Assembly: GCA_035772785.1 (NCBI GenBank)
Contig: JAOCPU010000086.1
Coordinates: 19,407 to 83,406 of the forward strand
Reading direction: 5' to 3'
Source of the DNA: Phlebiopsis flavidoalba
Lineage: Eukaryota > Basidiomycota > Agaricomycetes > Polyporales > Phanerochaetaceae
Length of the DNA: 64,000 nucleotides
Below are positions 46,073-58,336 of the stretch, piece after piece. The notes beneath the pieces were generated by a model. It did no database searches and was not told the DNA's origin. It worked only from the letters and a program-made list of their open reading frames with translations. The position numbers and the translations under genes were made by a program. Positions within the stretch are counted from its first letter, which is position 1. Every line of letters begins with the position of its first letter.

Positions 46073-47996
46073 ATGGCACCTCCGATGCTGAAACTAGCGG
46101 GGGGGGGGTCATTGGCTCAGGACCCTCTGCGTTTTCTATGCAGTAGCAAGGGTGCTCTCTTCGGCTCCCAGCGCTCTCAAGAACGCAGTAAGAGTACATA
46201 TGTACGACAGCCTCTGGGCCCCACACGGTGCCTCGTGAGATACGGCGTGGCACCTGACCACCCGGAAGTCAAGGTGAGTGAGAATTGCAGCTGTAATCTT
46301 TCGATAGACAGACACACTTTCTTCCTTTTCGATTGAGGAACCCGCCATTTACCCATCAGCTTCCGACTGTGCTTGCTCGATGGACTTGTTTGTTTGTCTG
46401 ATGCACTTATGATCTCTCTGCTCATGAAGCTCCCTAGAATTGCATCAACAAGTTCCATGAGCTCGCTTTCTGATCCACGTTTCCGCTTCGTCGGGAATGT
46501 GGACGTCATCCCACCATCAGAACCACTCTGGCCCATGAAATCGACAATTCCCTCATCTCAGTTACGCTCTGCAAGCTGCCCCAGGGTCCGGTGCTGTTGA
46601 GAAGCATCGTCTCAGGCTGCACCCCAACCACCATCTCATGCGCTTCCCCTCTGTCACCTCTCCTCGTTATTCAGGCAATAACACTCACCTCCTCATTGCA
46701 TCCGGAGCACCAATTCCCACATTACACCCTGCCCTCCGCCCGGCATCACGCACAGAATCATTACTGCTCTCGACATGGTACACTGGTACACTGGCCATCC
46801 CAACTCATCTCCCAAATTTCGGCCCTGATTACCCACCCACCCGCTTCCTGAACATGTGACCGTGGTTGGCGTCGGCAACGTTGCTCTCGATGTGGCGCTA
46901 TTCTACTCTCTGACCCTGCCCGTTTGGAGCCGTACCGTCTGCCCGAGCATGTTATGTAGGCCCTTCGCAGAGTAGTAAAGTCAAAACACGTGACAATTGT
47001 TGGACGCCGCGGTCCCCGAGAAGCAAGTTTCACCGCAAAAGAAGTTCGGGAACTCATGAATCTGGACGGCGTAGCCTTCACGGGCATTGATACACAAGTG
47101 ATGCGAAGCTCTTCCGAGGCTGACGGAAAGAAGCTCGAGCGACAGAAGAAGCGTGTCTAGACACATCCTCAAGAAAGGCAGTCCGATCAAAGTGCCGGTA
47201 GCGACAGCGTCAGACGAACATGGAGCCTCGAGTTTTGGCGGTCGCCCACTGCTGCCGCTGGCGCGGACGGCCAGCCAGGTAACCGCACCCCCAGAAGCAG
47301 ACAAAGACCTTCCGATGCAGCTCACGTTGGCGCATACCGCGCTCTCAGCTGACGGCTAGGGTTAGGCCGACTGGCGATACCCTCGACCTCAAGGACCTCG
47401 CTCATTGTTTGACGCGCTCGGGCATATCTGTGATTCCGGAGACAACCCCATTCTGCGACCCCCCGAGCCTCGGGCATATACGTACAGTTGGCGGCTCATT
47501 CACACACCCCGAACTATGCAGATGCGCAGAGTGAGACCGGACAGCGAGCGGCAGATGCGACTGCAACGAGGCTTCCTGAAGCGACAGGCACAGACCTCGA
47601 CAAACTCGCCGCTTGCCTCATCCGAGGCCTGAACAAACCGAAGACCTATACAGAAGACGCTGTACGAGGGACGCCTCCATACGGACAAGTCATCCATCCC
47701 GTAAACATTGGAATGCCAAGGACATGCCGAGGATTATTTGCCGCCGGATGGGCTGCTCGTAGGCGACCAAAGGTGTCCTAGGCACAACAATGGCTCGGAC
47801 GTCACACGCGACCCCCGCGTGGTGGAAAGCCATCATCGAAGACTGGCTGGACAAACTTCTACAACCGCTGCTGGAAAACGCCGAAGACTCTTCGGGCCTA
47901 TCACCTGACGAGGATAAAGAACTACCAGCGACACACTCGCCAACGTCTACGAAACAGAGGGCGCTAACGAGTCCTTCGCAAACACATCTCGACTGA
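46073..47996 (+). CDS. ARH1: NADPH:adrenodoxin oxidoreductase, mitochondrial (frame broken)
   Basis: Mitochondrial flavoprotein that passes electrons from NADPH to ferredoxin for iron-sulfur cluster and haem A synthesis. Segments in order: FAD-binding VIGSGPSAFYAVARVLS (46109-46160), NAVRVHMYDSLWAPHG (46180-46228), LVRYGVAPDHPEVK (46232-46273, family signature) at an intron donor GTGAGTG, DPRFRFVGNVDVIPPSE (46472-46525), HTHLLIASGA (about 46693), NADPH-binding HVTVVGVGNVALDVA (46855-46900) and HVTIVGRRGPREASFTAKEV (46987-47046), MNLDGVAFTGIDTQVM, then GSPIKVPVA, a GLFAAGWAARG-like element (47740) and IIEDWLDKLL (47834). Ten G at 46099-46108 interrupt the start of the FAD motif, and an in-frame TAG sits at 46957-46959 (PEHVM-stop-ALRR). 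The gene is normally single-copy and essential in yeast, so these breaks probably are sequence errors. Confidence 0.85.
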
Positions 47997-50900
47997 ACTC
48001 AATACCCAATGCGGTAAATGCGAATCTAAACTCTCGGCAAGCAGCGTGAGGAACGGCGGCGTTCGTGACGTACGAGTCAATGGCTTGAAGTCGAGGAAAC
48101 GGGGCTTGCAGCTGGCAGGGAAATCAAAACAGATTCTGGCGAAAACTGACAAGTAGGCCTACAGAGCAATCTATTATGTACCGCGATATGCTCACAGCAT
48201 TTGCCTTTAGTAGTGAGATTGACCGCTAGCGATTCATGACGCTGGTAAGTGGTCCCACAGTCAACGCAGGCAGACCCTGACGCTGAAGACAAAAAATAGG
48301 CACAACATATAGCGCATTATTATTACTTTGACAAACGTTTAGCCCGGCGATTTGATACTACCTCCACTCATATTCCAAACTTACACACGATGCCAGCAGC
48401 GTTTGAAAATACTAGCGAAGCATACACCGTGCGAAGTGCTCACGTTAATCTAAACTCGGGGGGGACGGGTCCCCGGCAAGGGGGTTTGAGCGATTAAGAC
48501 AATGTTATCCGCGCGCAATCTAGTGCAGCGACCTCCCTGTTCTCTTCGTGGACAATTACGTCGCCCGATCTACAGTTATCGAGAAGGCTAGTCCCCGCAT
48601 ACAGTCGTCACTCATTTTGTTCAATCCAAATTCATAGAATATTGTTCCCTATCCTCTCTCTGGACCAAATACGCCGACTTAGGGCTCCTCTGGCTGGGGA
48701 TCCGACTCGGCTGATTTTTCCGGCGGTTGGCCCACTCTGTAGACGCTTTTTACGGGGCGTTGCTCGGACCCCACCGTTGGAACTGAATGTGGGGGCATGC
48801 TCAGGCTCCATCGACATGTGCCTGCGATCATGGGACATTGACACCCCACCTTTAGCACGGCAATCTGGCCTTGAACGCAGAGAAGCAACGTCCGCATCTT
48901 TCTATGCTGGCCACAATTATCATCAGCATCGTGACGAGGATTTTGGGGGTGTTCATTCGAGTCTGGAAGTTGGTATCCTAGGTGTGTATCTGTGTGCACT
49001 CGGGCCTCATGGAAAGGCGCTAAGCTGTCTAGTTTTGGAGCGAAGATAGACAGATATGAACGGAGGGTGCGCTCATCATGGAAACGTGAGACCTAACCTA
49101 CCACTGATGGGGGGGGACTCATCCTTTCCAGATGCACAATGGAAGCAGAATCGACGCGCTAGCGACTACGCTGATCTGGCGCCTTGGTCGTCAAAGGTTT
49201 CCGACACGGAAATTCGCGACCACTGCCCGGCTTATTCGCATTTGATCATGGCCGAATCGTAAATGGGTACTTTTGTTCTTATACTATAAACATTAATCTA
49301 ATCCTAGTTTTCCCTCCCGCGAATACGCCGTGAAAGATAGCCTGTTCAGCGTTAGCTTACTCTACGAAGATGACGAGAGACCACGAGCGACTCGACTCTG
49401 TATCACGAGGACCATCATGCTTTGACTCGTCGATCCAGGATCGAGGCGTCGAAAACGAGTTTAAGGGATTTTCCAGCTCTCGCGTTTCCCCAAGCTGGGT
49501 AGGGTAATTGGGCGAAACATTCTGATTTACGTCTTTAAGTCTTTCGCTATTGTTAATGTAATGAGTGGTATATTGACAGATTCGGTGAGCTCGTAATTCG
49601 GTTTACTTATCACAATGCGGAGAGCGCGCCAGTGGTGAGCATGATGGGATACTCACCAGGGTTTGATGCAATGAATTATGAGCGTACTGAAGTCGCGCGT
49701 ACTGTACACGCTTTAACATTCCGACTGTACCGAGCTTATCCGTAGCCCAGCCAAACTGGAATCACTGACAACTGGTGATCCCATGCTTCCTTCTTTCCGC
49801 TATCACAATCCGACAAAGTTCTGGTGAGCTATGCCCTTCTCGGTTCCATATCGCTTCGGAGTTCGACAGGTTGGGAAGGACCATTGATCAATGCGCTACA
49901 ATGCTCGACACGTCGGTATATGGGGCGAGTCTGTCTGGCGATATCACTCATCCATCTGTAACGCCATCCGTCGACATTATTCCCCACTCTCGCGTTTTCC
50001 CGCCCTCATGTAAAACGCACCAGTAACAATCTCCAACCAGAAACATGCATTGCACGTAACCGACCCGTCCACTAGTGCACGGAGCAGTGTTGAACTCTCC
50101 GTACAGCTGAACCCTGCAGTAACCGGCTCGGAACGCCTCACGCCATCCTCTAGTTTCCTTTCGGCATCATAGGAGGACAACATACGATAGACTACGCAGG
50201 AGAACGACAGACGAGGTAGCTTGCAGACACCATGCGATGTCCGGACATATCCTCGCTACTTAATTCCATCTTATGAACACACCGCAAGATACCGCCAACT
50301 TCTGTATACGCATTCAAGTATAGATGAAGCGCAACTAACATGCGTCGCATCAGCCTCACACGGCCAGATCTGTAGAGCAACGATTCCGCCAGCGCGCGAC
50401 GACCGAGGAGGCAGGCATATGCTGTAATATCCATCACAGGCCGAATCGTACCATATAAAGTGCCGTTGCGGTCATTGATTGACAGGCGCCGTTTCCAACA
50501 AGCACTACGGAAGGCTCTACGCGCTTCTGGAAGGAGTTCGCCATTGACCCCGGAGGGAACGCTACGGCTTCGACAGCTAGCGCGCGTTGCGAGCTGCACA
50601 CGTCCGTGCTGTTCCACCGCCTCTGCAGCATGTCCCTCTCCGCATAAACCAGCTTTTTAGGCAGCCCACACCCGCGCCCCTTCGCGAATCTAACAGCCGT
50701 TGTTTTTATGCTTGAATCCACTGTTCTTGCCATCTCATCGCCGATAATGCGAAAACCCGACGTGAATCTACTCTGGAACCACGCATCCAGCATTAGTGAA
50801 GAACTACGAGCATGCCATGCCTTGTACGATATGTTACCAACAACTCAAACTCACCCAATCTCATCCCCATCTTCTCTCGAGTACAGCCAGCTGCACTCCG

Positions 50901-53900
50901 TACGAACACGATCGCCGGATCAATCTCGTCCACGCGAATCTAGAAGAGCGTTATTAGGACAGTTACATCATCCCCGCGTGGGCTGCAGACTCCGCGAAGC
51001 TGAGAACCATACGACGCCCGCGGCCGCATGCGAGCGTGTCTTAGCACGCAATACATCGAGAGCTGACAAGTGTCTCAGGCGATGCGCTTGCTTACGCACT
51101 TGTGACGCCCCACCACTCCTGCGGGCACTCTAGCATCCAGAGTATTACACGACCATCAGCGACATGAGACGACGTCTTATCTCTACCCCAGGGGATGTCA
51201 CGCCGTTTTCTGGGCGGCGCATCAGCTGGCCCTAGGTACCATGCCATTAGCTTCAAAAGCGTCTCGGTTTCGGTCCTGGTGAGATTTCCCACAAGGTGGG
51301 TCTCGTAACCAATCTGTATTGACCCGATACTACACGAGGTTAGCGTTCCCATAACACCGATACATTGAAGATCTTGGAAAAGTGGGGTCCAGGCTGCCAC
51401 TTCTTCGGACATGGCCTCGACAAAGATCCTTTGATGATCTTGATATCGCTGCTTGCACGCGAGCACGAGCTGCATTCCCAGGCACCCCTCGGCCCTCTTC
51501 AGCGGCCAGAATTCCCGGTCCAATCCGCTTACCATCCGCTATTCTGCGAGGACCTTCGCGCGGGTCTGCGCCAGCACTTATGTGCCGACAAATACGGATT
51601 TTTGCTGATCGTCGACGATCACACACTCCCCTCCCCCGAAAAGCTTCGACCAACGTAGATGGGTCCAAAGCCATACGCTAGTATGGCGTACTTGATCAGT
51701 AGCCTGGTCTGAAGAGCGTTCAGATGGAAAGCGCCAACAACGTCCATGTGGTGGAAGGCTACTGTCAACTGAATTTGCTTACCCTATTTGCATGAGCCGA
51801 TACTCATTCAACTGAGTCCTCCAGCTCTGGTTCGCTGAACCCCAATGCGTGTCGGCAGTACAGTACTATGCCTTGAAGTGCACCATCCGACACAGACCTT
51901 ATGAATGACCAACAACTTTTTCGGTTGAAGGACAGCGATCTGCCATGGAGAACGCAACCTCCCGCGACTTCCGCCGCACGCGCTACACATCATCCTGATT
52001 GTCAACACCGAGAGACTGTACTGCCGAGCCTTCCTGCGAGTACAGACCGATGGTGCGTCAAAGACGTCGCTTCTACCACAAATACGTCCACCATGTACAC
52101 ACTTACAACAAACTGTGGGGTGCCTGGCCCCCGGCGGCTTCGCGCGGAATGCCTCTCTGTTCACTTGTACCAAGCCACAACGCGCGTTCGCCAAGGCGTT
52201 CTTCACAATGCGCTAGCACATGCGTCCAAAAGGGCACGAGCCTTCGAGCACAGAAAACTTCACACGCTCAGCTTAGTTTAACCGCTCAGTACGGCCCTAT
52301 GTATCTCGCGCACTCACGTCGCCGTAGCAGCACTCGACTGGATCAATGCCTGAGTACCCGGATCGTCGAGGACCCGGGGCCCCTCCGTGCGTATCAGCGG
52401 TTGGTGATCGAAGAGCTTGACGTCTAATGCGAGGATTGCGAGGTAGGCCGATATCGGCTCATGATAAAGCTGAGGGAGGTTATTGAAGACGGTAGAGAAG
52501 CGGTCGATCTTTCTGCCTATCCAAGCACGAGGCCAAACACCACTTTGAGTGGATCCCTGTAGCAATAGAATAAAGTTTACTTAGCATAGAGAAAGGTTTA
52601 TCCATGGACATCCGAAAACGTAAAAACTTGTACCTTCTTAGATTACAAACATTATACCCTATACCCTGCTCGTCAGTTTTTGAATCGCGAATTAGCGCTG
52701 GGGCATACCGTCTAGTCGATAGCAGTCGATAGAAGTCATTCCGTGAGTACTAGCAGCTAGTATCGAGTCTTCAAGTAGTAGATCTGCAGCAAAACTGTTA
52801 GAAACTCGCGCAATATGCTTTGACTACTACGCGTTTTTATGAAGCACGTGGACCTGTCGCACAAATCATCCAGACGCTTCCCAGAGCCGCGCTCAAGGCG
52901 GTTCACGGGTAAAAGAAGCGCGCCCACACGTGATCGCCTTCCAAGCCGACTCTCAAGGGGAAAAAAGACATCGTTGGCAAGCCGGGCGCCCCCCATCCAG
53001 TTGCAGCACTGCATTCCGCCGGTCGCTTGGGATCTGACCTTCCGCAATGTTTGGATATGTCTCCGGGCACCTACAGCCATCTTGAGACAGTCTGCGGGAT
53101 TATTATACGCGCAATTTATATTCCGAATTTTCAAACATTAACTATAATAATTTTTAATAAATATTAATATATAGACTACTCTATATTTTATGTAACTACA
53201 TATACAATTCTACTACAATCTATAGCACCTACAGAGTTCTAGTATATGCATGACAGCTGACAGCATCCTAGAGAGGTGTTACACACAATAGGTACCGAAG
53301 GTGAGCTGAGGGACATGGTGGCAGTGGGGAAGGTACATACAGGTCTCGTTCCTATGCAGCCAGGGGCGGCCTTCTAGGCTATTCTAGGCGGCAGCCGCGT
53401 ACTAGTGTGGTGTAATAGCTATAAGAGGTGTGGGCATGCTGCTCTCGTGCTAGCAGGGGATATGACTTCACTATACGACTGAACCCGAACGACGCTCGAC
53501 AACACCACAGTCACTATCACACAAAATGCCCTGCCTAAGCCTCGCGACTGGTACCCGCCATCGAAATCAAAGCCCTCCGGATGTCTTGGCGATATAATCG
53601 AAATGGGGGAGGGTGAGAAATGGAGTGAACTGGGGTGCCGAGAGCGTGCGGGCTCAGGTAGAGTCCAACGGTCGCATCCCGCTACAACAGAGGTACAGTT
53701 GTGCCCTCTCACTATAGCGAAGATCGCCCCCCCCGCAGTGAGCAACCTTCCGCATAGAGCGGTCCCCACGATCGCCCGAGCGAGCCGAGGAGGACGGAGT
53801 GGTGGGTCGACACAGCGCGCGTTGATGGTCCCTAGCGGCACAGTGAAGGCGGAGACGACCAGATGGCCGAAGTGGTAGCGTCATCGCTATTCGCCGTGGG

Positions 53901-54805
53901 TCGACGGCTGGGATGACATCGGTCACCTCCGTTTTTCGGAGGTGTTCTGAGAATTAAGCATCTTGCTCTAGCGTGGATCGCTTGCACTTGAGGCAGACAC
54001 CTCTTGAGACCGACGGATGGCAGGTGTCGATCCTTGATAACCATCAGCGCAATCTCGCAAAGGACTTGAAAGACGGCGAGTCCCACCTTGAGTGTATACC
54101 ATCATTCTGAGAGCTACAGGGATTATTACATAATCAGTAATCAAGGTCTCAAGACCACCCTTCAAGGTCACCTCAAGACGCGCCTCAAGAAAGGTCTCTA
54201 CAGAGCGCGTCTCAAGGCGGGCGCTCTTGCGAAGGCTCGATGGATTTGCGACACGCATCCAGATTCGGATGAGTTGAAGAGCTCGGAACTATCTTCGCCA
54301 CGAACCGCTTCACCGAGGTAGTGATCGTGTGTAAAGGGCAAGGAGTAACTATACGGCACGAGAAAGCCGTGGTAGGTAGGCTACCGGGCCGATTCCCACG
54401 AGTAAGATTTGAGACCATCGTCACCGTGACTGTCATCGTGGCGGGCAAGGGACACGTTTACGTCACGCGACGCCGTCCGTGACGGGTGACAGACCACTAG
54501 GTGACCGGTCATCATGATATAGCAATTCAAAGCCACCTACAGTGAATGCTACTGAGAATCAGCACGACAATTTTCTACTTCCTAAAATCCGTGAGTAGCT
54601 CTAGCATAATGCCGGGTCAGATCAGTATCGTCCTGAAAAGAATCAAAACTATTCCCCAATTCACGCGAGAGTTTAGGGCCGAGTTCCACTTGATGGATTT
54701 GCAACTCGCAAATCATCACCGACGCCGGCCCCCCGCATTCGCAAGATCCACGTTTGTAGACTTATTTTGAGCGCTAACTTCTCGAGATGATCTCTGTAGT
54801 AGTAA
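47997..54805. other. long stretch without recognised genes
   Basis: About 6.8 kb with many open frames of 60-147 codons on both strands, none with a domain I can name. The most coding-like are minus 50434-50793 (119 codons), minus 51092-51535 (147 codons) and plus 51999-52427 (142 codons), but each is overlapped by antisense frames of similar size. 54147-54230 encodes a short repetitive basic helix on the plus strand (LKTTLQGHLKTRLKKGLYRA). No transposase or reverse transcriptase motif was seen. Confidence 0.35.
53093..53270. other. AT-rich island
   Basis: Sequence here is nearly all A and T (for example TTTTTAATAAATATTAATAT at about 53150) within otherwise GC-balanced DNA. It carries no open frame. 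Confidence 0.6.
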
Positions 54806-57433
54806 TTACCAATGACCGGCGGAGAATGATAGTAAAACATAAGCTAGGATAATTACCCCCATCGGCAACGTACAAGCACGGGGTCGGCAGCGCGGCATCT
54901 CGAATTCCAAAGACATACTAAAATACTCGCCTCTCTCCTTCTCCATCTTCCTCTTTCGTAACACTCCAAAGTAACGCTGGCCAGGAAACCCCGGGATAAC
55001 ACTGTTCCTGCTCAACCCAGTATCGCACCAGCTGAGGTAGGTCCTCTGGACCTCCATCACCGCGTGGCGGCCAGCTGCATGCTCATGTTCTGATTTGTCC
55101 GCCTGCTCGGTTGGAAAACGAAGGCAGCATTGAGGTCAAAATCGTGAGGTGACGCGTATCTGGGTACAGCTACGTTCGGATAGAAGGCAAGCTTGACGCC
55201 AAGGACCCATCGAGGCAATGGCTCCGGTCCTTGAAACTCGTCGGTTTTGGCAGGACCAGGGGCGAGGAACACCTGGATCAAGGGTAAGCTGCGAGCGGAG
55301 AGTACTTGATGTGCTAACGCCTCACCTGCTTCAGCCGCAGCATCCGTTCTCTCCTTCTTGTTTGAGCTCCTACTTCGAGCTCTTCCTTCTCGCGATTAAC
55401 GACCTCCCAGCTCTCACGGCGGGACAAGCTCCGCCTGCGCAGCGTCCTTGCTGCCGACTTAATCGCGATACAATTTATACCCCGTTTCTCTCTCGAGTTC
55501 TTTACAGCGCTTCAACAGAGCTTCATTCTCGCCTTTGAGCCTCGGTCCACAACGCGGCCCTGACTGCGAGATCTGTTGGCCCATTGTTGCGACGGGGTTC
55601 TCGCGTAGAAGAGAAAGCACACGGACGCCAGGGCGCAGTTTGGGGAAGGTGTCGGCCCCACCGATTTCCCCACGGCACTCAGCTCGAGAGTGTTGCTCGA
55701 GCTTCTCTATTGTTCAAGGTAATTTCTCAGGTCGCTTACTCCTCGGCCTACTTGGAGTGCTATCAAATACGATGAGTTTCGGCGGTCCGTTCGATCAAGC
55801 GCGACGTCGGGTTACGTACCTTGTTCCGCTGCGAGCCTTTGCTGTCTTCTCTTGCTCCAGTTCCTGAAGAAGCTCCTGCGCGGCGCGTGGACCCACCTCC
55901 CCTCCCAGCGTTGATGGATCGCCGCCGAGATCCTCAATTTCCTTCTCCATACGCTCCACAGTCGATTTGTAGTCCGTGACCCAGGGCTTCAAGATGCTGA
56001 ACTCGGCTTTGCGTGGCCTCTTCTATCTTGATACCGTCTTGTGATGCCTCTTCCGCCGTGAAGCTCGCCTCAGAGTTATTGTTAGTCCGTGAATGAGCTA
56101 AGATTGGAAAATCCACCTACGCCACCATCGCCTTTAAAAAGCCGACATCCCCTGCCTCTGCAAGTTCAGCGCGACTGAGGGCGTGGTTTAAGGCGATTTG
56201 CCGTCTGGTGTCCTTCACGACCTCGTAGCTCGTGGTGTAGCTTTGTTTTCTCTGCGGTCTGCTGAGCTTTCTGTAGTTGACCTCGTAATTCCACTTACCT
56301 CCACCTCGCGGGCGCGAAGAAAGTGCGACATTCGCACCGTGCTCCTCGAGCAAACGAGCGTAGGTGAGTCTGAGGGCGGACAAGCTTTGATTTGATCGAC
56401 ACAGGAGTATTCGACGATGAATGCAGTCCGCCCCCGATGCCCTAGAATCGCGCGGATAAGCAGCCAAGCGGCTGAGGTACGATGGAGAGCGTCAAGGAAC
56501 CTACCATTCCTCGCGCGCCTTCGTTTTCGTGCCGCATCAAGCTCGCCGACGTTCGAGTTTCACCACCTTCACGCGTAGCTCGTCCATGCTGGAGACCTTA
56601 CGCTCGAGGTCCCGTTCTGCTCCTTCAAAACCTCGATATTCGCGTCTCGCTGCTTCCCAAAAACAATGAGCTCGGCGTTCATCTTCGCGTCCTCGCCCCC
56701 TCAGATAGCTGACACGATACCGTGGTCTGCTTGAACGGTGCGAGCTCTACTTCCCGCGCACGACTGTGTGACCAGCTCCTCGTCTTTCAATCTCGCGGTG
56801 GGACGCGTTTGCCCTGCGCTACAGACGAGGTTGTGCAAATTGTTCTTCTTGTAGCTCGTCCAGAGCATGGCCTCGTTGCTGGGCAATCTCCCCCTGAACT
56901 CGCCAAGTTCCTTCTTGTCTGTAGAGCTTATCCACTTGTGACTGAAGAGTTGACTATACTCTCGGCTTTTTGAGTTGCAATGGTATGGCGAGGTGTGTAC
57001 GATTGAGAAGTGCGTGTGAGCGCTTCTTCAAGAATCTGTGTACATCCTCTCTGAGGGCCAAGAACGAATTGCGCAGTGCACGAAGGTCACTATCCGATTT
57101 ACGCTTGGGTGGGCTACTTCGCCATTCACGATCCATATGACGAGGAGAGACTTCTGCGAGATCATACCATTCTCTTCTTCTTTCTTCCCGTTCTGCATGT
57201 GTCTCGTTCTTTCTCCTCGCGCTCCTCAGTCTCTCTACTGGCCAGCCACACGCTTGTCGCCTTCAAGCCGCTCGATGAGGAGGTCCTTCTCTCACGAAGC
57301 TTCGATTGCGAGCTCCGTCTTGGCAGTCTGAGCAGCGACAAGCTGTCGTTCCAACGATGCATGCCGTCAAGTGAGACGTGAACGCCTGAGTACGCTGCTT
57401 GCGTTTGGCGGTGGATAGTTGTGGGTCTGCCAT
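54806..57433 (-). CDS. coiled-coil-rich protein of unknown function
   Basis: Not identified. From an ATG at 57433 (MADPQLSTAKRKQRTQAF) the minus strand has a long series of charged helical segments in shifting frames: ERQLVAAQTAKTEL, VREKDLLIERLEGDKR (about 57295-57250), ALRNSFLALREDVHRFLKK (57075-57020), LQSQVDKLYRQ (about 56940), GEIAQQRGHALDELQEEQ (56895-56840), EDAKMNAELIVFGKQRDANI (56690-56630), LRLTYARLLEEHGANVALSS (56370-56310), VVKDTRRQIALNHALSRAEL (56225-56165), ERMEKEIEDLGGDPSTLGG (55955-55900). The last part differs: VKLAFYPNVAVPRYASPHDF (55190-55130), DLNAAFVFQPSRRTNQN, and LVRYWVEQEQCYPGF (about 55045-54995). This suggests a long coiled coil with a small C-terminal domain, as in cytoskeletal or vesicle-tethering proteins. 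Gene borders and exon structure are approximate. Confidence 0.5.
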
Positions 57434-57854
57434 GGAAGGAAGGACGGGAGAAGGAACAAAGGGCGATGAGCAGTATGCTAAGTGGCGCCGAGCGGAATGC
57501 GCTCACCCTTTCAAGCTCCGCAGTCTAGGGAGTCTCGTTTCACAGCCGTTTGTAGCGCAAGAGCGACGAGCCTACTCTTGCTTGACCCTGTGGCCGGGGT
57601 CGGTGAGCTTGTGTGTGCTCATGTCTTCCAGCGACAGTTTTGTGTATCGGTGCGCCCACAGGAGTTCTTAAAGAGCGTAACTTATGCGCGCTATCGTGTG
57701 GCAACTTGTCAATTTCTGGAATGAATGTGGTTTCCGACCGCGAGTTCGCCGGCGGGCCAGTGGCAGTGGAGGAGTGCGCACGGGAACGCGTTTAGGCGTT
57801 CTAAGGCCTTGTCTGGATTATGCGCGATTGTTGGTGAAATATTTATCACAAATC

Positions 57855-58336
57855 ATGGCCCACACATATGGTAATCTTGCAGCGTTGGAAAGCCGGGGTC
57901 CGCGCCTTGTCCTACGACCTCTACATACAGCTCCCATACGTACACCATGGGCTGAAGAGGACGCATATTTCTCTGATCTCACCGAAGCGGACGGCGACGT
58001 TCCCGAGGAGGGGAAAAAGCAACTCCGTCTCAGTCACCCAGCAAGAAGGTCAAGACTAGGGCCAGTAAGAACGACCCCGCGGGTTACGAGAATACAGGGG
58101 CCCTAACAGCCCCCAGTAGTCGGTCGCGCGGTACGTACATGCGCAGCACCTCTATCGGTGTGGGGCATTGTTTTGAGACTATACCACCCAAGGGCCCCCC
58201 CCCCCACCACGAGAACCCTACAAAACACATGCTGCTGACGGCTATGCTATCCCTAGAGTCAAAACAACAGCGCGATTCAAAAATCAGCCTTGACGCTGAA
58301 TCACCAACGAGGTTGCCGATCCTCACAATTCTTTAA
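57855..58336 (+). CDS. small Lys/Ser-rich protein, unknown
   Basis: Starts MAHTYGNLAALESRGP at 57855, continues RTPWAEEDAYFSDLTEADGD, and after a one-base frame change near 58015 reads KATPSQSPSKKVKTRASKND and then PAGYENTGALTAPSSRS, followed by a GTACGTAC intron donor at about 58131. An open frame runs on to 58336. The basic Ser/Pro-rich middle suggests a nuclear protein. No domain is recognised. Confidence 0.3.

Noticed and set aside
46062..46253. Minus-strand frame reading VVHMYSYC, like the VHMYD motif of adrenodoxin reductase
   Set aside because: It is antisense to the plus-strand segment that carries the real VHMYDSLWAPHG motif; coincidence.
46073..46273. Functional link between adrenodoxin reductase and the P450 20 kb away
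   Set aside because: Fungal P450s of this type are microsomal and use NADPH-P450 reductase; ARH1 serves mitochondrial ferredoxin, so proximity is not meaningful.
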